From NCBI RefSeq assembly GCF_002270415.1, contig NZ_NNRI01000007.1, forward strand, positions 806,001 to 870,000: DNA of 64,000 bases, given 5' to 3'. Of this stretch, positions 20,158-30,178 are shown in pieces. The translations under genes were made by a program, and so were the position numbers. Each line of letters begins with the position of its first letter. The stretch's first letter is position 1. The notes below the pieces were generated by a model, which saw nothing but the letters and a program-made list of their open reading frames with translations, searched no databases and was not told where the DNA came from. This DNA is from Mesorhizobium sophorae (GTDB lineage: Bacteria > Pseudomonadota > Alphaproteobacteria > Rhizobiales > Rhizobiaceae).

Positions 20158-20208
20158 CAGAAATTGCCTGACGCAATCCGGCAGAAATAAGCCCTCGGGG
20201 AGGAAACC

Positions 20209-21207
20209 ATGGGAAACATCACGCTCAAGAACGTCTCCAAGCATTTTGGATCGACGATCATCATCCCCGGCCTCGACCTGGTGATCGAAAATGGCGAGTT
20301 CGTCGTCTTCGTCGGCCCGTCGGGTTGCGGCAAGTCCACGCTGCTGCGCCTGATCGCCGGGCTGGAGGACACCAGCGGCGGCACCATCAACATCGATGGC
20401 CGCGACGTCACCGGTGAAGCGCCTGCCAAGCGCAAGCTGGCCATGGTGTTCCAGTCCTATGCGCTCTATCCGCACATGACGGTGGCCAAGAACATCGCCT
20501 TCCCGCTGAAGATGGCGGGGGAAGACCAGGCGACCATCGACAAGAAGGTGAAGGATGCGGCGCGCGTCCTGAACCTCACCAACTATCTCGAACGCCGGCC
20601 CGGCCAGCTCTCCGGCGGCCAGCGCCAGCGCGTCGCCATCGGCCGTGCCATCGTACGCCAGCCCTCGGCCTTCCTGTTCGACGAACCGCTGTCCAACCTC
20701 GATGCGGCGCTCCGCGGCACCATGCGGCTGGAGATCAGCGAGCTGCATCATCAGCTCAAGACGACGATGATCTACGTCACCCACGACCAGGTCGAAGCCA
20801 TGACCATGGCCGACAAGATCGTCGTGCTGAACGCCGGCAACATCGAGCAGGTCGGCTCGCCGATGGAACTCTACAAGACGCCGCGCAACCTGTTCGTCGC
20901 CGGCTTCATCGGCTCGCCGAAGATGAACCTGATCGAAGGGGCGCCGGCTGCCAAATACAGCGCCAAGACCATCGGCATCCGTCCCGAGCACATGGAGATC
21001 TCGACCACCGCTGGCGAATGGAAAGCCATCGTCGGCGTCGCCGAGCATCTCGGCTCCGACACCTTCCTGCATGTCCAGGCCGACGGCGTCGGTCCGCTGA
21101 CTGTGCGCGCCGACGGCGAACTCGCCGTCCACCACGGCGACACCATCTACCTGACCCCCGACAAAGCCAAGCTGCATCGCTTCGGCGCCGACGGGAAGGC
21201 GATGTGA
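20209..21207 (+). CDS. smoK: Sorbitol/mannitol ABC transporter ATPase
   Basis: A 332-residue MalK/UgpC-type ATPase: Walker [10 protein letters not shown] at about residue 38, signature [14 protein letters not shown], Walker [13 protein letters not shown]-loop [11 protein letters not shown], and a C-terminal OB-like regulatory domain ([10 protein letters not shown]). It powers uptake of the polyol through SmoF and SmoG. Its stop overlaps the GTG of smoS. Confidence 0.95.
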   Translation: MGNITLKNVSKHFGSTIIIPGLDLVIENGEFVVFVGPSGCGKSTLLRLIAGLEDTSGGTINIDGRDVTGEAPAKRKLAMVFQSYALYPHMTVAKNIAFPLKMAGEDQATIDKKVKDAARVLNLTNYLERRPGQLSGGQRQRVAIGRAIVRQPSAFLFDEPLSNLDAALRGTMRLEISELHHQLKTTMIYVTHDQVEAMTMADKIVVLNAGNIEQVGSPMELYKTPRNLFVAGFIGSPKMNLIEGAPAAKYSAKTIGIRPEHMEISTTAGEWKAIVGVAEHLGSDTFLHVQADGVGPLTVRADGELAVHHGDTIYLTPDKAKLHRFGADGKAM

Positions 21208-21980
21208 GCGTGCGCCTGGACGGCAAATCCGCGCTGATCACGGGTTCGGCCCGTGGCATCGGTAGGGCTTTCGCCGAAGCCTATGCCGGTGAAGGCGCCA
21301 CCGTTGCCATTGCCGACATCAATCTCGAGGCTGCGCAGAAGACAGCCGCCGAGATCGGCGGCAAGCACTATGCGGTCAAGCTCGACGTCACCGACATCGC
21401 CTCCATCGAGGCGGCGGTGAAAACCGTCGAGACGACGACCGGCGGCCTCGACATCCTGATCAACAACGCCGCCCTGTTCGATCTGGCGCCGATCGTCGAG
21501 ATCACCAGGGCAAGCTACGACAAACTGTTTTCCGTCAACGTCGCCGGCACGCTGTTCATGCTGCAGGCCGCCGCCCGCTCGATGATCGCGCGGGGCAAGG
21601 GCGGCAGGATCATCAACATGGCGAGCCAGGCCGGGCGGCGCGGCGAGGCGCTGGTCGGCGTCTATTGCGCCACCAAGGCCGCCGTCATCTCGCTGACCCA
21701 GTCGGCGGGGCTCGACCTGATCAAGCACCGCATCAACGTCAACGCGATTGCCCCTGGCGTCGTCGACGGTGAGCACTGGGATCATGTCGATTCGCTGTTC
21801 GCCAAGTATGAAAACCGGCCGAAGGGCGAGAAGAAGAGGCTGGTTGGCGAGGCGGTGCCGTATGGCCGCATGGGCACGGCGCATGACCTCACCGGCATGG
21901 CGGTCTTTCTCGCCAGCAGCGAGGCCGAATACATCGTCGCCCAGACCTACAATGTCGATGGCGGCCAGTGGATGAGTTGA
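21204..21980 (+). CDS. smoS: Sorbitol dehydrogenase, short-chain type (SmoS)
   Basis: The 258 residues form a classical SDR with TGSARGIG for NAD binding (residues 13-20), the NNAA motif, and the catalytic Ser141, Tyr154 and Lys158 (YCATK). It oxidises D-sorbitol to fructose, and relatives also take galactitol or other polyols. The start is a GTG at 21204 overlapping the smoK stop; the frame is open further upstream inside smoK but lacks a good start. Confidence 0.93.
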   Translation: MSVRLDGKSALITGSARGIGRAFAEAYAGEGATVAIADINLEAAQKTAAEIGGKHYAVKLDVTDIASIEAAVKTVETTTGGLDILINNAALFDLAPIVEITRASYDKLFSVNVAGTLFMLQAAARSMIARGKGGRIINMASQAGRRGEALVGVYCATKAAVISLTQSAGLDLIKHRINVNAIAPGVVDGEHWDHVDSLFAKYENRPKGEKKRLVGEAVPYGRMGTAHDLTGMAVFLASSEAEYIVAQTYNVDGGQWMS

Positions 21981-21989
21981 GGCGGGGAC

Positions 21990-22103
21990 GGCCTCTGCTC
22001 TTCGTCCCTCCGCGGGGAGCAGAGGCCGACATCAAAGGGCGCATCGATCTCGAAAGGGTATGTGCCACCCCGAACTCTCTTCCCGTGAAAGACCGGGAGA
22101 GAG
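21990..22103. repeat. Pair of palindromes between smoS and mtlK
   Basis: The first hairpin has 11-base arms, GGCCTCTGCTC (21990-22000) and GAGCAGAGGCC (22017-22027). The second pairs CTCTCTTCCCG (22075-22085) with CGGGAGAGAG (22094-22103). They fill most of the 164-base gap. They may process or attenuate the transcript, and neither has the T-run of a classic terminator. Confidence 0.6.
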
Positions 22104-22144
22104 GGGAGTAAAGAAGGCCGAAGCCCGGCCAAAGGGTAAAACAG

Positions 22145-23623
22145 ATGACCGTGAAACTCTCGTCTTCGAACCTCGCCAAGCTGCCCGCCAAGGTCGCCGG
22201 TCCAAAATATGATCGCGCGGCGCTCAAGCCCGGCATCGTGCATTTCGGCGTCGGCAATTTCCACCGCTCGCATCAGGCCGTCTATCTCGACGACCTGTTC
22301 AATTCAGGCATCGGCCACGACTGGGCGCTGGTCGGCGCCGGCGTGTTCGAGGGCGAGAAGATCGGCCGCGGCAAACTGGAGGAGCAGGACTGGCTGACCA
22401 CCGTGGTCGAGCAGGACAGCGGCCATATGAGTGCCCGCGTCACCGGCGCCATGATCGACTTCCTGATGCCGGGCGATGCGGCAGGCATCATCGAACGGCT
22501 CGCCGATCCGGCGATCAGGATCGTTTCGCTGACCATCACGGAAGGCGGCTACTTCATCGACCCGGCTTCCGGCGTCTTCAACCCGACCCATCCCGACATC
22601 GTCGCCGACGCGCAGCCGGGCGCGACGCCGAAGACGGTGTTCGGCATCATCCTCGCCGGGCTGGTCCGCCGGCGCGATGACGGCGTCGTGCCGTTCACGG
22701 TCATGTCGTGCGACAACATCCCTCACAATGGCCATGTCACCTCCGACGGCGTCATCGGCCTTGCCCGGCTTATCGACGAGGATCTGGCAAATTGGGTCAG
22801 CGAGCATGTCGCCTTTCCCAATGGCATGGTCGATCGCATCACGCCGGCCACCACGGATCGCGAACGCGGCATCCTGGCCAGCGAGTTCGGGCTGGAGGAC
22901 AACTGGCCGGTGTTCTGCGAGCCGTTCCGGCAATGGGTGCTGGAAGACCATTTCACCGACGGCCGGCCGCCGCTGGAAAAGGTCGGCGTACAGTTCGTCA
23001 AGGACGTCGCGCCCTACGAGCTGATGAAGATCCGCATCCTCAACGGGGGCCATGCCACCATCGCCTATCCAGCCGGGCTGATGGACATCCATTTCGTCCA
23101 TGAGGCGATGCAGGAGCCACTGGTCAGCGGCTTTCTGGCCAAGCTCGAACGGGAAGAAATCATTCCGACCGTGCCGCCGGTGCCGGACACGGTCCTGGAG
23201 GACTATTACCAGCTCATCGAGAGCCGTTTTTCCAATCCGAAGATCGGCGACACGGTGCGCCGGCTTTGCCTCGACGGCTCCAACCGCCAGCCCAAATTCA
23301 TCATCCCGACCATTGCCGACCGGCTGAAGGCCGGCAAGGGCGTCGCCGGCCTGGCGCTGGAATCGGCCCTTTGGTGCCGCTACTGCTTCGGCACGACGGA
23401 CAGCGGCGCCGTCATCGAGGCCAACGACCCGAGCTGGGACCGGCTGCAGGCGACTGCAAAGGCGGCAAAGGACGCGCCGGCCGCCTGGCTTGCCATGGAG
23501 GACATCTATGGCGATGTCGGCCGCGCCAGCGTGTTCGTCGAGGCCTTCGCCCATGCGCTCAACGTGCTGTGGGCGAACGGCACACGCGCGACGCTGACGC
23601 GCTACCTCGCCGGCGAGCTCTGA
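22145..23623 (+). CDS. mtlK: Mannitol 2-dehydrogenase
   Basis: A 492-residue long-chain polyol dehydrogenase. The N-terminal NAD-binding segment is FGVGNFHRSHQAVYLDDL, and the catalytic lysine region ELMKIRILNGGHATIAYPAGL lies near residue 295. It oxidises mannitol (and often arabitol or sorbitol) to the ketose in the cytoplasm. It belongs to the polyol operon, though 164 bases with two palindromes separate it from smoS. Confidence 0.95.
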   Translation: MTVKLSSSNLAKLPAKVAGPKYDRAALKPGIVHFGVGNFHRSHQAVYLDDLFNSGIGHDWALVGAGVFEGEKIGRGKLEEQDWLTTVVEQDSGHMSARVTGAMIDFLMPGDAAGIIERLADPAIRIVSLTITEGGYFIDPASGVFNPTHPDIVADAQPGATPKTVFGIILAGLVRRRDDGVVPFTVMSCDNIPHNGHVTSDGVIGLARLIDEDLANWVSEHVAFPNGMVDRITPATTDRERGILASEFGLEDNWPVFCEPFRQWVLEDHFTDGRPPLEKVGVQFVKDVAPYELMKIRILNGGHATIAYPAGLMDIHFVHEAMQEPLVSGFLAKLEREEIIPTVPPVPDTVLEDYYQLIESRFSNPKIGDTVRRLCLDGSNRQPKFIIPTIADRLKAGKGVAGLALESALWCRYCFGTTDSGAVIEANDPSWDRLQATAKAAKDAPAAWLAMEDIYGDVGRASVFVEAFAHALNVLWANGTRATLTRYLAGEL

Positions 23624-23637
23624 GACCATTCGACGCC

Positions 23638-24321
23638 ATGACGCCTGAACTGGTCATCTTCGACTGCGATGGCGTGCTGGTCGACAGCGAGGCGCTCTCC
23701 GTCTCGGCGCTGCTTGGCATGATCCGGCTTGCCGGCGGCAGCGTCAGTGAGGACACCGCCTACGAGCACTTCCTCGGCAAGAGCATGAAAAGCGTGCGCG
23801 AGATCCTCGGCCGCGACTTCGGGCTTGAGATCACCGACAGCCAGCTGACCGACATGCGCGTCGAATTGATGCGCAGGTTTCGCGAGGAGCTGAAGCCGAT
23901 CCCTGGTGTCATGGAGATGCTGCCGAGGCTCGGGCTGCCGTTCTGTGTCGCGTCCTCGGGCACGCTCGACCGCATCCGCTACGCGCTCGACGTCACCGGA
24001 TTGCTCGGGCTGATGGAGCCGTATCTGTTCAGCGCCGCTATGGTGACCATGGGAAAGCCGGCGCCAGATCTGTTCCTCCATGCCGCCGCCAGCATGCGGG
24101 CCCATCCGCGCAAATGCCTCGTCGTCGAGGACAGCCCGGCCGGCATCGCGGCGGCGCGGGCGGCGGGCATGCGCGTCTTTGCCTTCACCGGCGGCTCGCA
24201 TGCCGGCAACCCGACCTTGCAAGCGCGGCTTGCGTCGAGTGAACCGGACTTTATATTCGCTGACATGCTGCAATTGCCCGATCTGATTGCAGGCCTGGGA
24301 GCGAGAGTAAGAGCATCTTGA
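23638..24321 (+). CDS. HAD-superfamily phosphatase in polyol operon
   Basis: The 227 residues have motif I FDCDGVLVDSEALS, motif II CVASSGTLDRIR, the motif III lysine in GKPAPDLFLHAA, and motif IV VVEDSPAGIAAARAAG. The helical cap is of the phosphoglycolate phosphatase/DOG phosphatase type. It starts 14 bases after mtlK and its stop overlaps the kinase start (TTGA). A role in removing a dead-end sugar phosphate, or as a sugar-phosphate phosphatase, is inferred. Confidence 0.88.
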   Translation: MTPELVIFDCDGVLVDSEALSVSALLGMIRLAGGSVSEDTAYEHFLGKSMKSVREILGRDFGLEITDSQLTDMRVELMRRFREELKPIPGVMEMLPRLGLPFCVASSGTLDRIRYALDVTGLLGLMEPYLFSAAMVTMGKPAPDLFLHAAASMRAHPRKCLVVEDSPAGIAAARAAGMRVFAFTGGSHAGNPTLQARLASSEPDFIFADMLQLPDLIAGLGARVRAS

Positions 24322-25901
24322 AACAGTTCGTTTGCGCGGTCGATGTCGGCACCGGGAGCGCTCGCGCGGGCATTCTCGACACCAGCGGCACCTTGCTCGG
24401 CCGTGCCGAACGGCCGATCGCCATGAACCAGCCGAAGCCCGATCACGCCGAGCATAATTCGCGCGATATCTGGTCCGCCGTCTGCATCGCCGTGCGTGCC
24501 GCGCGCGAGAAAGCCGGCGTAGCCGCCGAAGATGTCGTCGGCATCTCCTTCGACGCCACCTGTTCACTGGTGGTGCGCGACCGGCAAGGCGACCAGCTCA
24601 GCGTCTCGGTCACCGGCGACAGGCGTTGGGACACCATTGTCTGGCTCGACCACCGCGCGATCGCCGAGGCCGACGAATGCACGGCCAGCGGCCACGCCGT
24701 GCTCGACTATGTCGGCGGCGTCATGTCGCCGGAAATGGCGACACCGAAGCTGATGTGGCTGAAACGGCACCTGCCGAAGATCTGGAATGAAGCCGGCTAT
24801 CTATTCGACCTGACCGACTTCCTGACCTGGCAGGCGACCGGCTCGCTGGCTCGTTCGCAATGCACGCTGACCGCCAAATGGACTTATCTGGCGCATGAGG
24901 AGACTGGTTGGCGCCGCGATTTCTTCGAGCTCGTCGGCCTCGACGATCTTTTCGAGCACGGAAACCTGCCCGAGAGGGCCAGTCCTGTGGGCACCGATAT
25001 CGGGCCGCTGACGGCGCAAGCAGCGGCGGATCTCGGCCTCACGCAGAAATGCCGGGTCGGCGCCGGCGTCATCGATGCCTATGCCGGCGCGCTTGGCGTG
25101 CTCGGCGGTTTTGCCGGCGACGAACAGGACATCGGCCGGCACCTGGCGCTGATCGCCGGCACGTCGAGCTGCGTCATGGCGATGTCGCCCGATCCACAGC
25201 CCTTCGCCGGGGTATGGGGTCCGTACTACGGCGCGGCGCTGCCGAAGCTGTGGCTCTCGGAAGGCGGGCAGTCGGCCACCGGCGCCCTGCTCGACCACAT
25301 CATCCGCTGGCACGGCGCCGGCGGCGAGCCGGACGCCGCCATGCATGCCAAGATCGCCAGGCGTGTCGCCGAACTGCGCGCCGCCGAGGGCGAGGCGCTC
25401 GCGGCAAGGCTGCATGTGCTGCCGGACTTCCACGGCAACCGGTCGCCGCTCGCCGATCCGCACGCTGTCGGCGTCGTCAGCGGGCTGACGCTGGACTCCT
25501 CCTTCGACAGCCTGTGCAAGCTCTACTGGCGCACCGCCGTCGGCATTGCGCTGGGCGTGCGGCATGTGCTGGAGGCGTTGAACGAAAACGGCTACCTGAT
25601 CGACACGCTGCATGTCACCGGCGGCCACACCAAGAACCCGCTGCTGATGGAGCTCTATGCCGACGCCACCGGCTGCACGGTGGTCGAGCCGCTGGCCGAC
25701 GAAGCGGTGCTGCTCGGCACCGGCATGGTCGCCGCCACCGCGGCCGGGATTTTCCCGGACCTCAACGCCGCCTGCCTTGCGATGCAGCAAGGCGGCAGGA
25801 CGCGTGCGTCGAACCCGAAATCGGCCGGGCGTTTCGACCGCGATTACAGGGTTTTCCTCGAAATGCACCGGCAGCGGCAGATGCTGGACGCGATCCGGTA
25901 G
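24318..25901 (+). CDS. FGGY-family carbohydrate kinase, D-ribulokinase-like
   Basis: The 527 residues start at a TTG that overlaps the previous stop; the ATP-binding VDVGTGSARAG begins only a few residues in, which rules out later starts. It carries FDATCSLVV, the TCSLV motif linked to D-ribulokinases of the FGGY family, WLDHRA near residue 112, and the C-terminal HVTGGHTKNPLLMEL loop. It would phosphorylate D-ribulose from ribitol or D-arabitol oxidation, feeding the pentose phosphate pathway. It ends the polyol operon. Confidence 0.88.
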   Translation: MKQFVCAVDVGTGSARAGILDTSGTLLGRAERPIAMNQPKPDHAEHNSRDIWSAVCIAVRAAREKAGVAAEDVVGISFDATCSLVVRDRQGDQLSVSVTGDRRWDTIVWLDHRAIAEADECTASGHAVLDYVGGVMSPEMATPKLMWLKRHLPKIWNEAGYLFDLTDFLTWQATGSLARSQCTLTAKWTYLAHEETGWRRDFFELVGLDDLFEHGNLPERASPVGTDIGPLTAQAAADLGLTQKCRVGAGVIDAYAGALGVLGGFAGDEQDIGRHLALIAGTSSCVMAMSPDPQPFAGVWGPYYGAALPKLWLSEGGQSATGALLDHIIRWHGAGGEPDAAMHAKIARRVAELRAAEGEALAARLHVLPDFHGNRSPLADPHAVGVVSGLTLDSSFDSLCKLYWRTAVGIALGVRHVLEALNENGYLIDTLHVTGGHTKNPLLMELYADATGCTVVEPLADEAVLLGTGMVAATAAGIFPDLNAACLAMQQGGRTRASNPKSAGRFDRDYRVFLEMHRQRQMLDAIR

Positions 25902-26068
25902 GAACGCGACCCGATCGCTGGCTCAATCTGTTCCGGCCCCTCCTCTCTTGCCTTCATGTCGCGTTTCGTCCAAAAGCTGACGCAAACGCTGCGAAACCGA
26001 AGGTTTTGCCGTTTGAAATGCGGCTTCCGGCTTCTTGCCGACGCGCCGTATCTGGAAAGAGCGGAACA

Positions 26069-27472
26069 ATGTCTGCGATCGAAGCCGGCGCTCGCGCGCC
26101 GGAAAATCTTTGGCGTCAGGAAATCAGGGCGACGCTGGCGCTCGCCTGGCCGATGGTGCTGACCAATCTCGGCCAGACCGCCATGACGGCCACCGACGTC
26201 ATGATGATGGGTCGCCTGGGGGCGGACACGCTGGCCAGCGGCGCGCTTGGCGCCAACCTCTATTTCATGCCGCTGATCTTCGGGCTCGGCCTGATGCTGG
26301 CGACGTCGCCGATGATTGCCACCGAGCTTGGCCGCCGCCGCCATTCGGTGCGCGACCTGCGCCGCACCGTGCGCCAGGGCCTGTGGCTGGCGATCCTGAT
26401 CTCGATCCCGATCTGGCTGGTGCTTTGGCACGGCGAGGCCATTCTGCTGGCGATGGGCCAGGAACCCGCGCTGGCGCATCAGGCCGGCATCTATCTGCGC
26501 TGGCTCGAATGGGCGGTGCTGCCTTTCTACGGCTATATCGTGCTGCGCTCGTTCATCTCGGCGCTGGAGCGGCCGGGCTGGGCGCTGATCATCGTCTTCG
26601 TCGCCGTCGCCTGCAACGCCCTCTTCAACTGGGTGTTCATGTTCGGCAATCTCGGCGTGCCATCGATGGGGATTGCCGGCTCAGGGCTTGCGACCACGCT
26701 GTCCAGCACGCTTATGTTCATCGGCATGGCAGTGGTGGTGATGCTGGAGAAGAAGTTCCGGCGCTACCGTCTGTTCGGGCGCTTCTGGCGGTCCGACTGG
26801 CCGCGCTTCAAGGGGCTGTTGCGGCTCGGCATGCCGATTGCCGGTATCCTGGCCTTCGAGGTGACCATCTTCAACGCCGCGGCACTGCTGATGGGCCTGA
26901 TCGACGCCGATTCATTAGCCGCGCACGCAATCGCCATCCAGATCGCCTCGATCAGCTTCATGGTGCCGCTCGGCCTCAACCAGGCGGTGACGGTACGCGT
27001 CGGCCTGGCGCATGGCGCCGGCAATCCGGAAGGCGTCTCCCGTGCCGGCTGGACCGCCTTCGTCATCGGCGTCTCGTTCATGGCGCTGATGGGGCTGGTG
27101 ATGATCCTGTGGCCGCATCTGCTGATCAGCGCCTTCATCGATCTCGCCAACCCGGCCAATGCCAGGGTGATCGCGCTTGCCGTGTCGTTCCTGGTCTTTG
27201 CAGCCCTGTTCCAGATCTTCGACGGCGCGCAGGCGGTTGCCGCCGGCATGCTGCGTGGCCTGCACGACACCAAGGTGCCGATGATCTATGCCGCGATCGG
27301 CTATTGGGGCATCGGCCTGCCGCTCGGCGTGCTGCTCGCCTTCCATTTCGACTTCCATGGCGTAGGCATCTGGATCGGCTTATCGTCGGGGCTGGCCGTG
27401 GTGGCGGCGCTGCTGCTGGCGCGCTGGCTGCGGCGGGACCGCCTGGCGCCGCCCTTGGTGTTTGGGCATTGA
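26069..27472 (+). CDS. MATE-family multidrug/Na+ efflux transporter (NorM-like)
   Basis: The 467 residues have twelve predicted helices in two similar halves. The first half has WPMVLTNLGQTAMTATDVMMMGRLG, the second LRLGMPIAGILAFEVTIFNAAALLMG, both typical of NorM-type MATE proteins. It would export cationic drugs or metabolites against Na+ or H+. The ATG at 26069 has GGAAAGAGCGGA upstream. The much longer open frame reaching back to 24908 is a shadow of the kinase gene. It stands alone. Confidence 0.92.
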   Translation: MSAIEAGARAPENLWRQEIRATLALAWPMVLTNLGQTAMTATDVMMMGRLGADTLASGALGANLYFMPLIFGLGLMLATSPMIATELGRRRHSVRDLRRTVRQGLWLAILISIPIWLVLWHGEAILLAMGQEPALAHQAGIYLRWLEWAVLPFYGYIVLRSFISALERPGWALIIVFVAVACNALFNWVFMFGNLGVPSMGIAGSGLATTLSSTLMFIGMAVVVMLEKKFRRYRLFGRFWRSDWPRFKGLLRLGMPIAGILAFEVTIFNAAALLMGLIDADSLAAHAIAIQIASISFMVPLGLNQAVTVRVGLAHGAGNPEGVSRAGWTAFVIGVSFMALMGLVMILWPHLLISAFIDLANPANARVIALAVSFLVFAALFQIFDGAQAVAAGMLRGLHDTKVPMIYAAIGYWGIGLPLGVLLAFHFDFHGVGIWIGLSSGLAVVAALLLARWLRRDRLAPPLVFGH

Positions 27473-27564
27473 GCCAAGGCCAACATCGTGGCTCGTCAAA
27501 CGACGGCCCGCGAAACGTCGTTAGGCGCCATGAGCCGACGCTTGGCACCGAGGCGACGAATGCA

Positions 27565-28134
27565 TTAGCAGTCCGGCATCGGGTTGCTCGCCAACAGTGA
27601 TGATCCGATGTCTCCGTCGAGCGCAAGACGCTCGCAGCGCTCGCCGTCGGCCTCATCGATGAAGCTCTCGATATGGTTGAAGCCGAGCTTCGCCAATATC
27701 CGCAGCGACGCGAAATTGCGCGCCGCCGCCTCGGCCGTCACCCGTTCAAGCGCCAGAGTTTCAAAGGCGTAGCGGAGGACTTCGCGCGCCGCCTCGCTGC
27801 CCAATCCGTGCCTCCAATGCGCACGCGCCAGCACAAATCCCATTGCCGCTGTCTTGGCGTCGGTTGCGCCGAAGGACAGGGTTATCGTCCCGATCGCGTC
27901 CGATACCCCTGCCTGGTCTATGGACCACTTGATCGCCTTGCCGTCAGCGAACCGCTGACGCGAACGGGCGAGCCATCGTTCGCCTGCGCTTATGTCGTCG
28001 GGAACGGGATCGCCGGCAAGGGAGGCGGATTCGACATCCGTCGCGCGTGCAAACCATGCCGGGATATCCCGTTCGCTCGGCGCCCGAAGCACGAGCCTTG
28101 GTGTCGAGAGCCTGGGAAATCGGACAGCTTCCAT
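27565..28134 (-). CDS. GNAT-family N-acetyltransferase (RimJ/RimL-like)
   Basis: The 189 residues show the RimJ/RimL type: TPRLVLRAPSERDIPAWF near the N-terminus, an acetyl-CoA loop in RAHWRHGLGSEAAREVLRYA, and NFASLRILAKLGFNHI. It transfers acetyl from acetyl-CoA to an amine. No ribosome site is clear. I start at MEAVRFPRLS (28134) because the domain begins there, but the frame is open to 28326. Confidence 0.82.
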   Translation of the reverse strand: MEAVRFPRLSTPRLVLRAPSERDIPAWFARATDVESASLAGDPVPDDISAGERWLARSRQRFADGKAIKWSIDQAGVSDAIGTITLSFGATDAKTAAMGFVLARAHWRHGLGSEAAREVLRYAFETLALERVTAEAAARNFASLRILAKLGFNHIESFIDEADGERCERLALDGDIGSSLLASNPMPDC

Positions 28135-28238
28135 GGGGGCATTTTCGACGTGAGGCGGCGCCGATGCAACGGCCGGGCATACTGCCGTGTGCTCAGGGGC
28201 GCCTGCCCCCGCGTCCGAAACTAGGCATCCGGCAACAA

Positions 28239-29225
28239 TCAGCCCGCAAGGCGCGCACGAAACAAGGTGCAGCCGTCCGTCAGGCGCGACCTGGAGATAT
28301 CGCGGAATCCAGCCTCGGTCATCCACGCTCGATACTGACCTTCAGTGTACGATTCGCCGTTGCGATAGAGGTTCAAGAAGGTGAGATTCAGAAAGACACC
28401 CTCACGCGGGCCGAGGCGGTCGTCATCGACGACACCCCACCCCGCAATTGCGATCTCGCCGCCCGGTGTGAGGCAACGCGCCGCGTTCAGGATCGAACTG
28501 CGCGCCTGGTCCGGCGGCAGGACCTGGACGACGGCCTTCAGGATCGCCAGATCGTGCCGACCGACCGATGGCGCGACAGTTATGTCCCCCTCTTCGACAA
28601 CCACGTCGTCGGCACCATATTCCGACAGGATATCCGGCGCGACCGCTGCGACCGTTGGGAGTTCCATCAGCGTTGCCGCAATCTGCGGCCACCGCTCGCG
28701 AAGTCCGACGAGAATGGTCCCTGGGCCCCCACCGATGTCAATCACCGAACCGATCGCCGAGAGGTCCATCTCCTGGGCCAGAAGTCGGCCGAAAATCACC
28801 GCCCCCGGTGCGAGCATGCGGCTGAAGGCCGCCGCTTCCTCGGGCCCTGCTTCGGAAAAATCGTGTAGCGCAGCCGGCCGGTTCTGTCGCAGCGACTCTG
28901 CGGTCAGCAGATCGGCTCCCCAGAGCTCGCGCAGGAGCGCATGATCGCCGACGCGATAGGTCGGCTTGGACGCGTCGAGGAAGGCCGACGCTTCGGCTCC
29001 GTTGCGAAATTGGCCATCCTCGACTTCGAGGAAATCGATGCTGGCGAGCGCGTAGAGGAGCCGCGACAGACGATCGGGCTCGACTTTGAGCGCGGCCCCG
29101 AGGCTGTCAGCAGTCATCGCGCTGCCACCGAGCCGGGTGAAGATGCCAAGGTCCAGCCCGGCTCGAAGCGCCAAGGCGGGGGGCACCGCTTTGATCATCT
29201 TGTCGATCCGATCAGAATCCACCAT
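28239..29225 (-). CDS. O-methyltransferase family 2 protein (SAM-dependent)
   Basis: The 328 residues have an N-terminal winged-helix dimerisation domain (LALRAGLDLGIFTRLGG) and a C-terminal SAM domain with VIDIGGGPGTILVGL near residue 165, LPTVAAVAPDIL and AILKAVVQVLPPDQA. This is the acetylserotonin or polyketide O-methyltransferase architecture. In canonical members a catalytic His sits in the position of AVVQV, so the usual base may be missing. The substrate is unknown. Confidence 0.82.
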   Translation of the reverse strand: MVDSDRIDKMIKAVPPALALRAGLDLGIFTRLGGSAMTADSLGAALKVEPDRLSRLLYALASIDFLEVEDGQFRNGAEASAFLDASKPTYRVGDHALLRELWGADLLTAESLRQNRPAALHDFSEAGPEEAAAFSRMLAPGAVIFGRLLAQEMDLSAIGSVIDIGGGPGTILVGLRERWPQIAATLMELPTVAAVAPDILSEYGADDVVVEEGDITVAPSVGRHDLAILKAVVQVLPPDQARSSILNAARCLTPGGEIAIAGWGVVDDDRLGPREGVFLNLTFLNLYRNGESYTEGQYRAWMTEAGFRDISRSRLTDGCTLFRARLAG

Positions 29226-29374
29226 GTCGCATCCCCTTCCGCGATCCAGGACCGGCTAAGATTAGAACTCCACTCTCCGGAAAGTGAAGACAAGATCAAC
29301 TATTTCGACCGACCGACACGATGACGTCACGGCACCGGCAATCGGCGGCCGTTTTCGTTTTCGCACAGGTCCGG

Positions 29375-30178
29375 TCAGTTGCCTTCGGACGACATCGCGC
29401 CGAGCAGCCTGCGGATGTCTCCGAACTTGGCGATCGCCCCGAACACCAGGGCTGCCACCGCGACGAAGAACACCGACACCGACGCCATGGTCGGCGTGTA
29501 GCCGTAGCGCAGCGCGTTGAAGATCTTGATCGGCAGCGTCTCGGTGGTGAACCCGATCGTCATATAGGCGACGATGTATTCGTTGAGCGACAGCACGAAG
29601 GCGAAGGCGTAGCCGGAGACGAGGTAGGGCAGGATCAGCGGCAGTACCACCGTCTTCAGCACCGTGCGGTCGTCGGCACCCATCGTCGCGGCGGCCTCGA
29701 CCAGCGAGCGGTCGATCGAGGCAAAACCCAGCGACAGCGTCACCAGCGGCAGCGTCACGAAGAAGATGGCGTGGCTGATGATAGCGGTGAAGAACTGGCC
29801 GAACAGCCCGACCGTCGCCCAGAAGGTGAGGAAGCCGAGCGCGGTGATGACCGGCGGCAGGATGAAGGGCGCGAGCCCCAACACCTGGAAGATGTTTGCC
29901 CAGGGCGCAATGCGCCGCCACAGGAACCAGGCGAGCGGCAGCGCGATGGCGACCGCGATCGCCGCCGAGCAGACGGCGAGCGTCACCGAATGGATCAGCG
30001 CCAGCCGCCATTCCGGATCGGCAAAGATCTGACCATACCAGGCGAGCGAGAAGCCTTTCGGCGGGAAGGTCAATTCCTGCCGCGCGTTGACCGAAACGCC
30101 GGCGACGACGATCAGCGGCGCGGCCAGGAACAGGGCCACGATGGTGAAATAGAGCCGGCGAAGGAAGGTGGCGGTCAT
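29375..30178 (-). CDS. Polyamine-type ABC transporter permease (PotC-like)
   Basis: The 267 residues have six helices and the EAA loop LVEAAATMGADDRTVLKTVVLPLILP near residue 170. The RRLYFTIVALFLAAPLIVV opening is typical of the second permease in spermidine/putrescine or iron-type importers. It overlaps the first permease by 4 bases (ATGA). The 588-residue frame running on upstream is a shadow. Confidence 0.9.
   Translation of the reverse strand: MTATFLRRLYFTIVALFLAAPLIVVAGVSVNARQELTFPPKGFSLAWYGQIFADPEWRLALIHSVTLAVCSAAIAVAIALPLAWFLWRRIAPWANIFQVLGLAPFILPPVITALGFLTFWATVGLFGQFFTAIISHAIFFVTLPLVTLSLGFASIDRSLVEAAATMGADDRTVLKTVVLPLILPYLVSGYAFAFVLSLNEYIVAYMTIGFTTETLPIKIFNALRYGYTPTMASVSVFFVAVAALVFGAIAKFGDIRRLLGAMSSEGN

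Noticed and set aside
24908..27472. 854-codon frame ending in the MATE gene
   Set aside because: Its first half is an Arg-rich shadow of the FGGY kinase; the MATE protein starts at 26069 with its own ribosome site.
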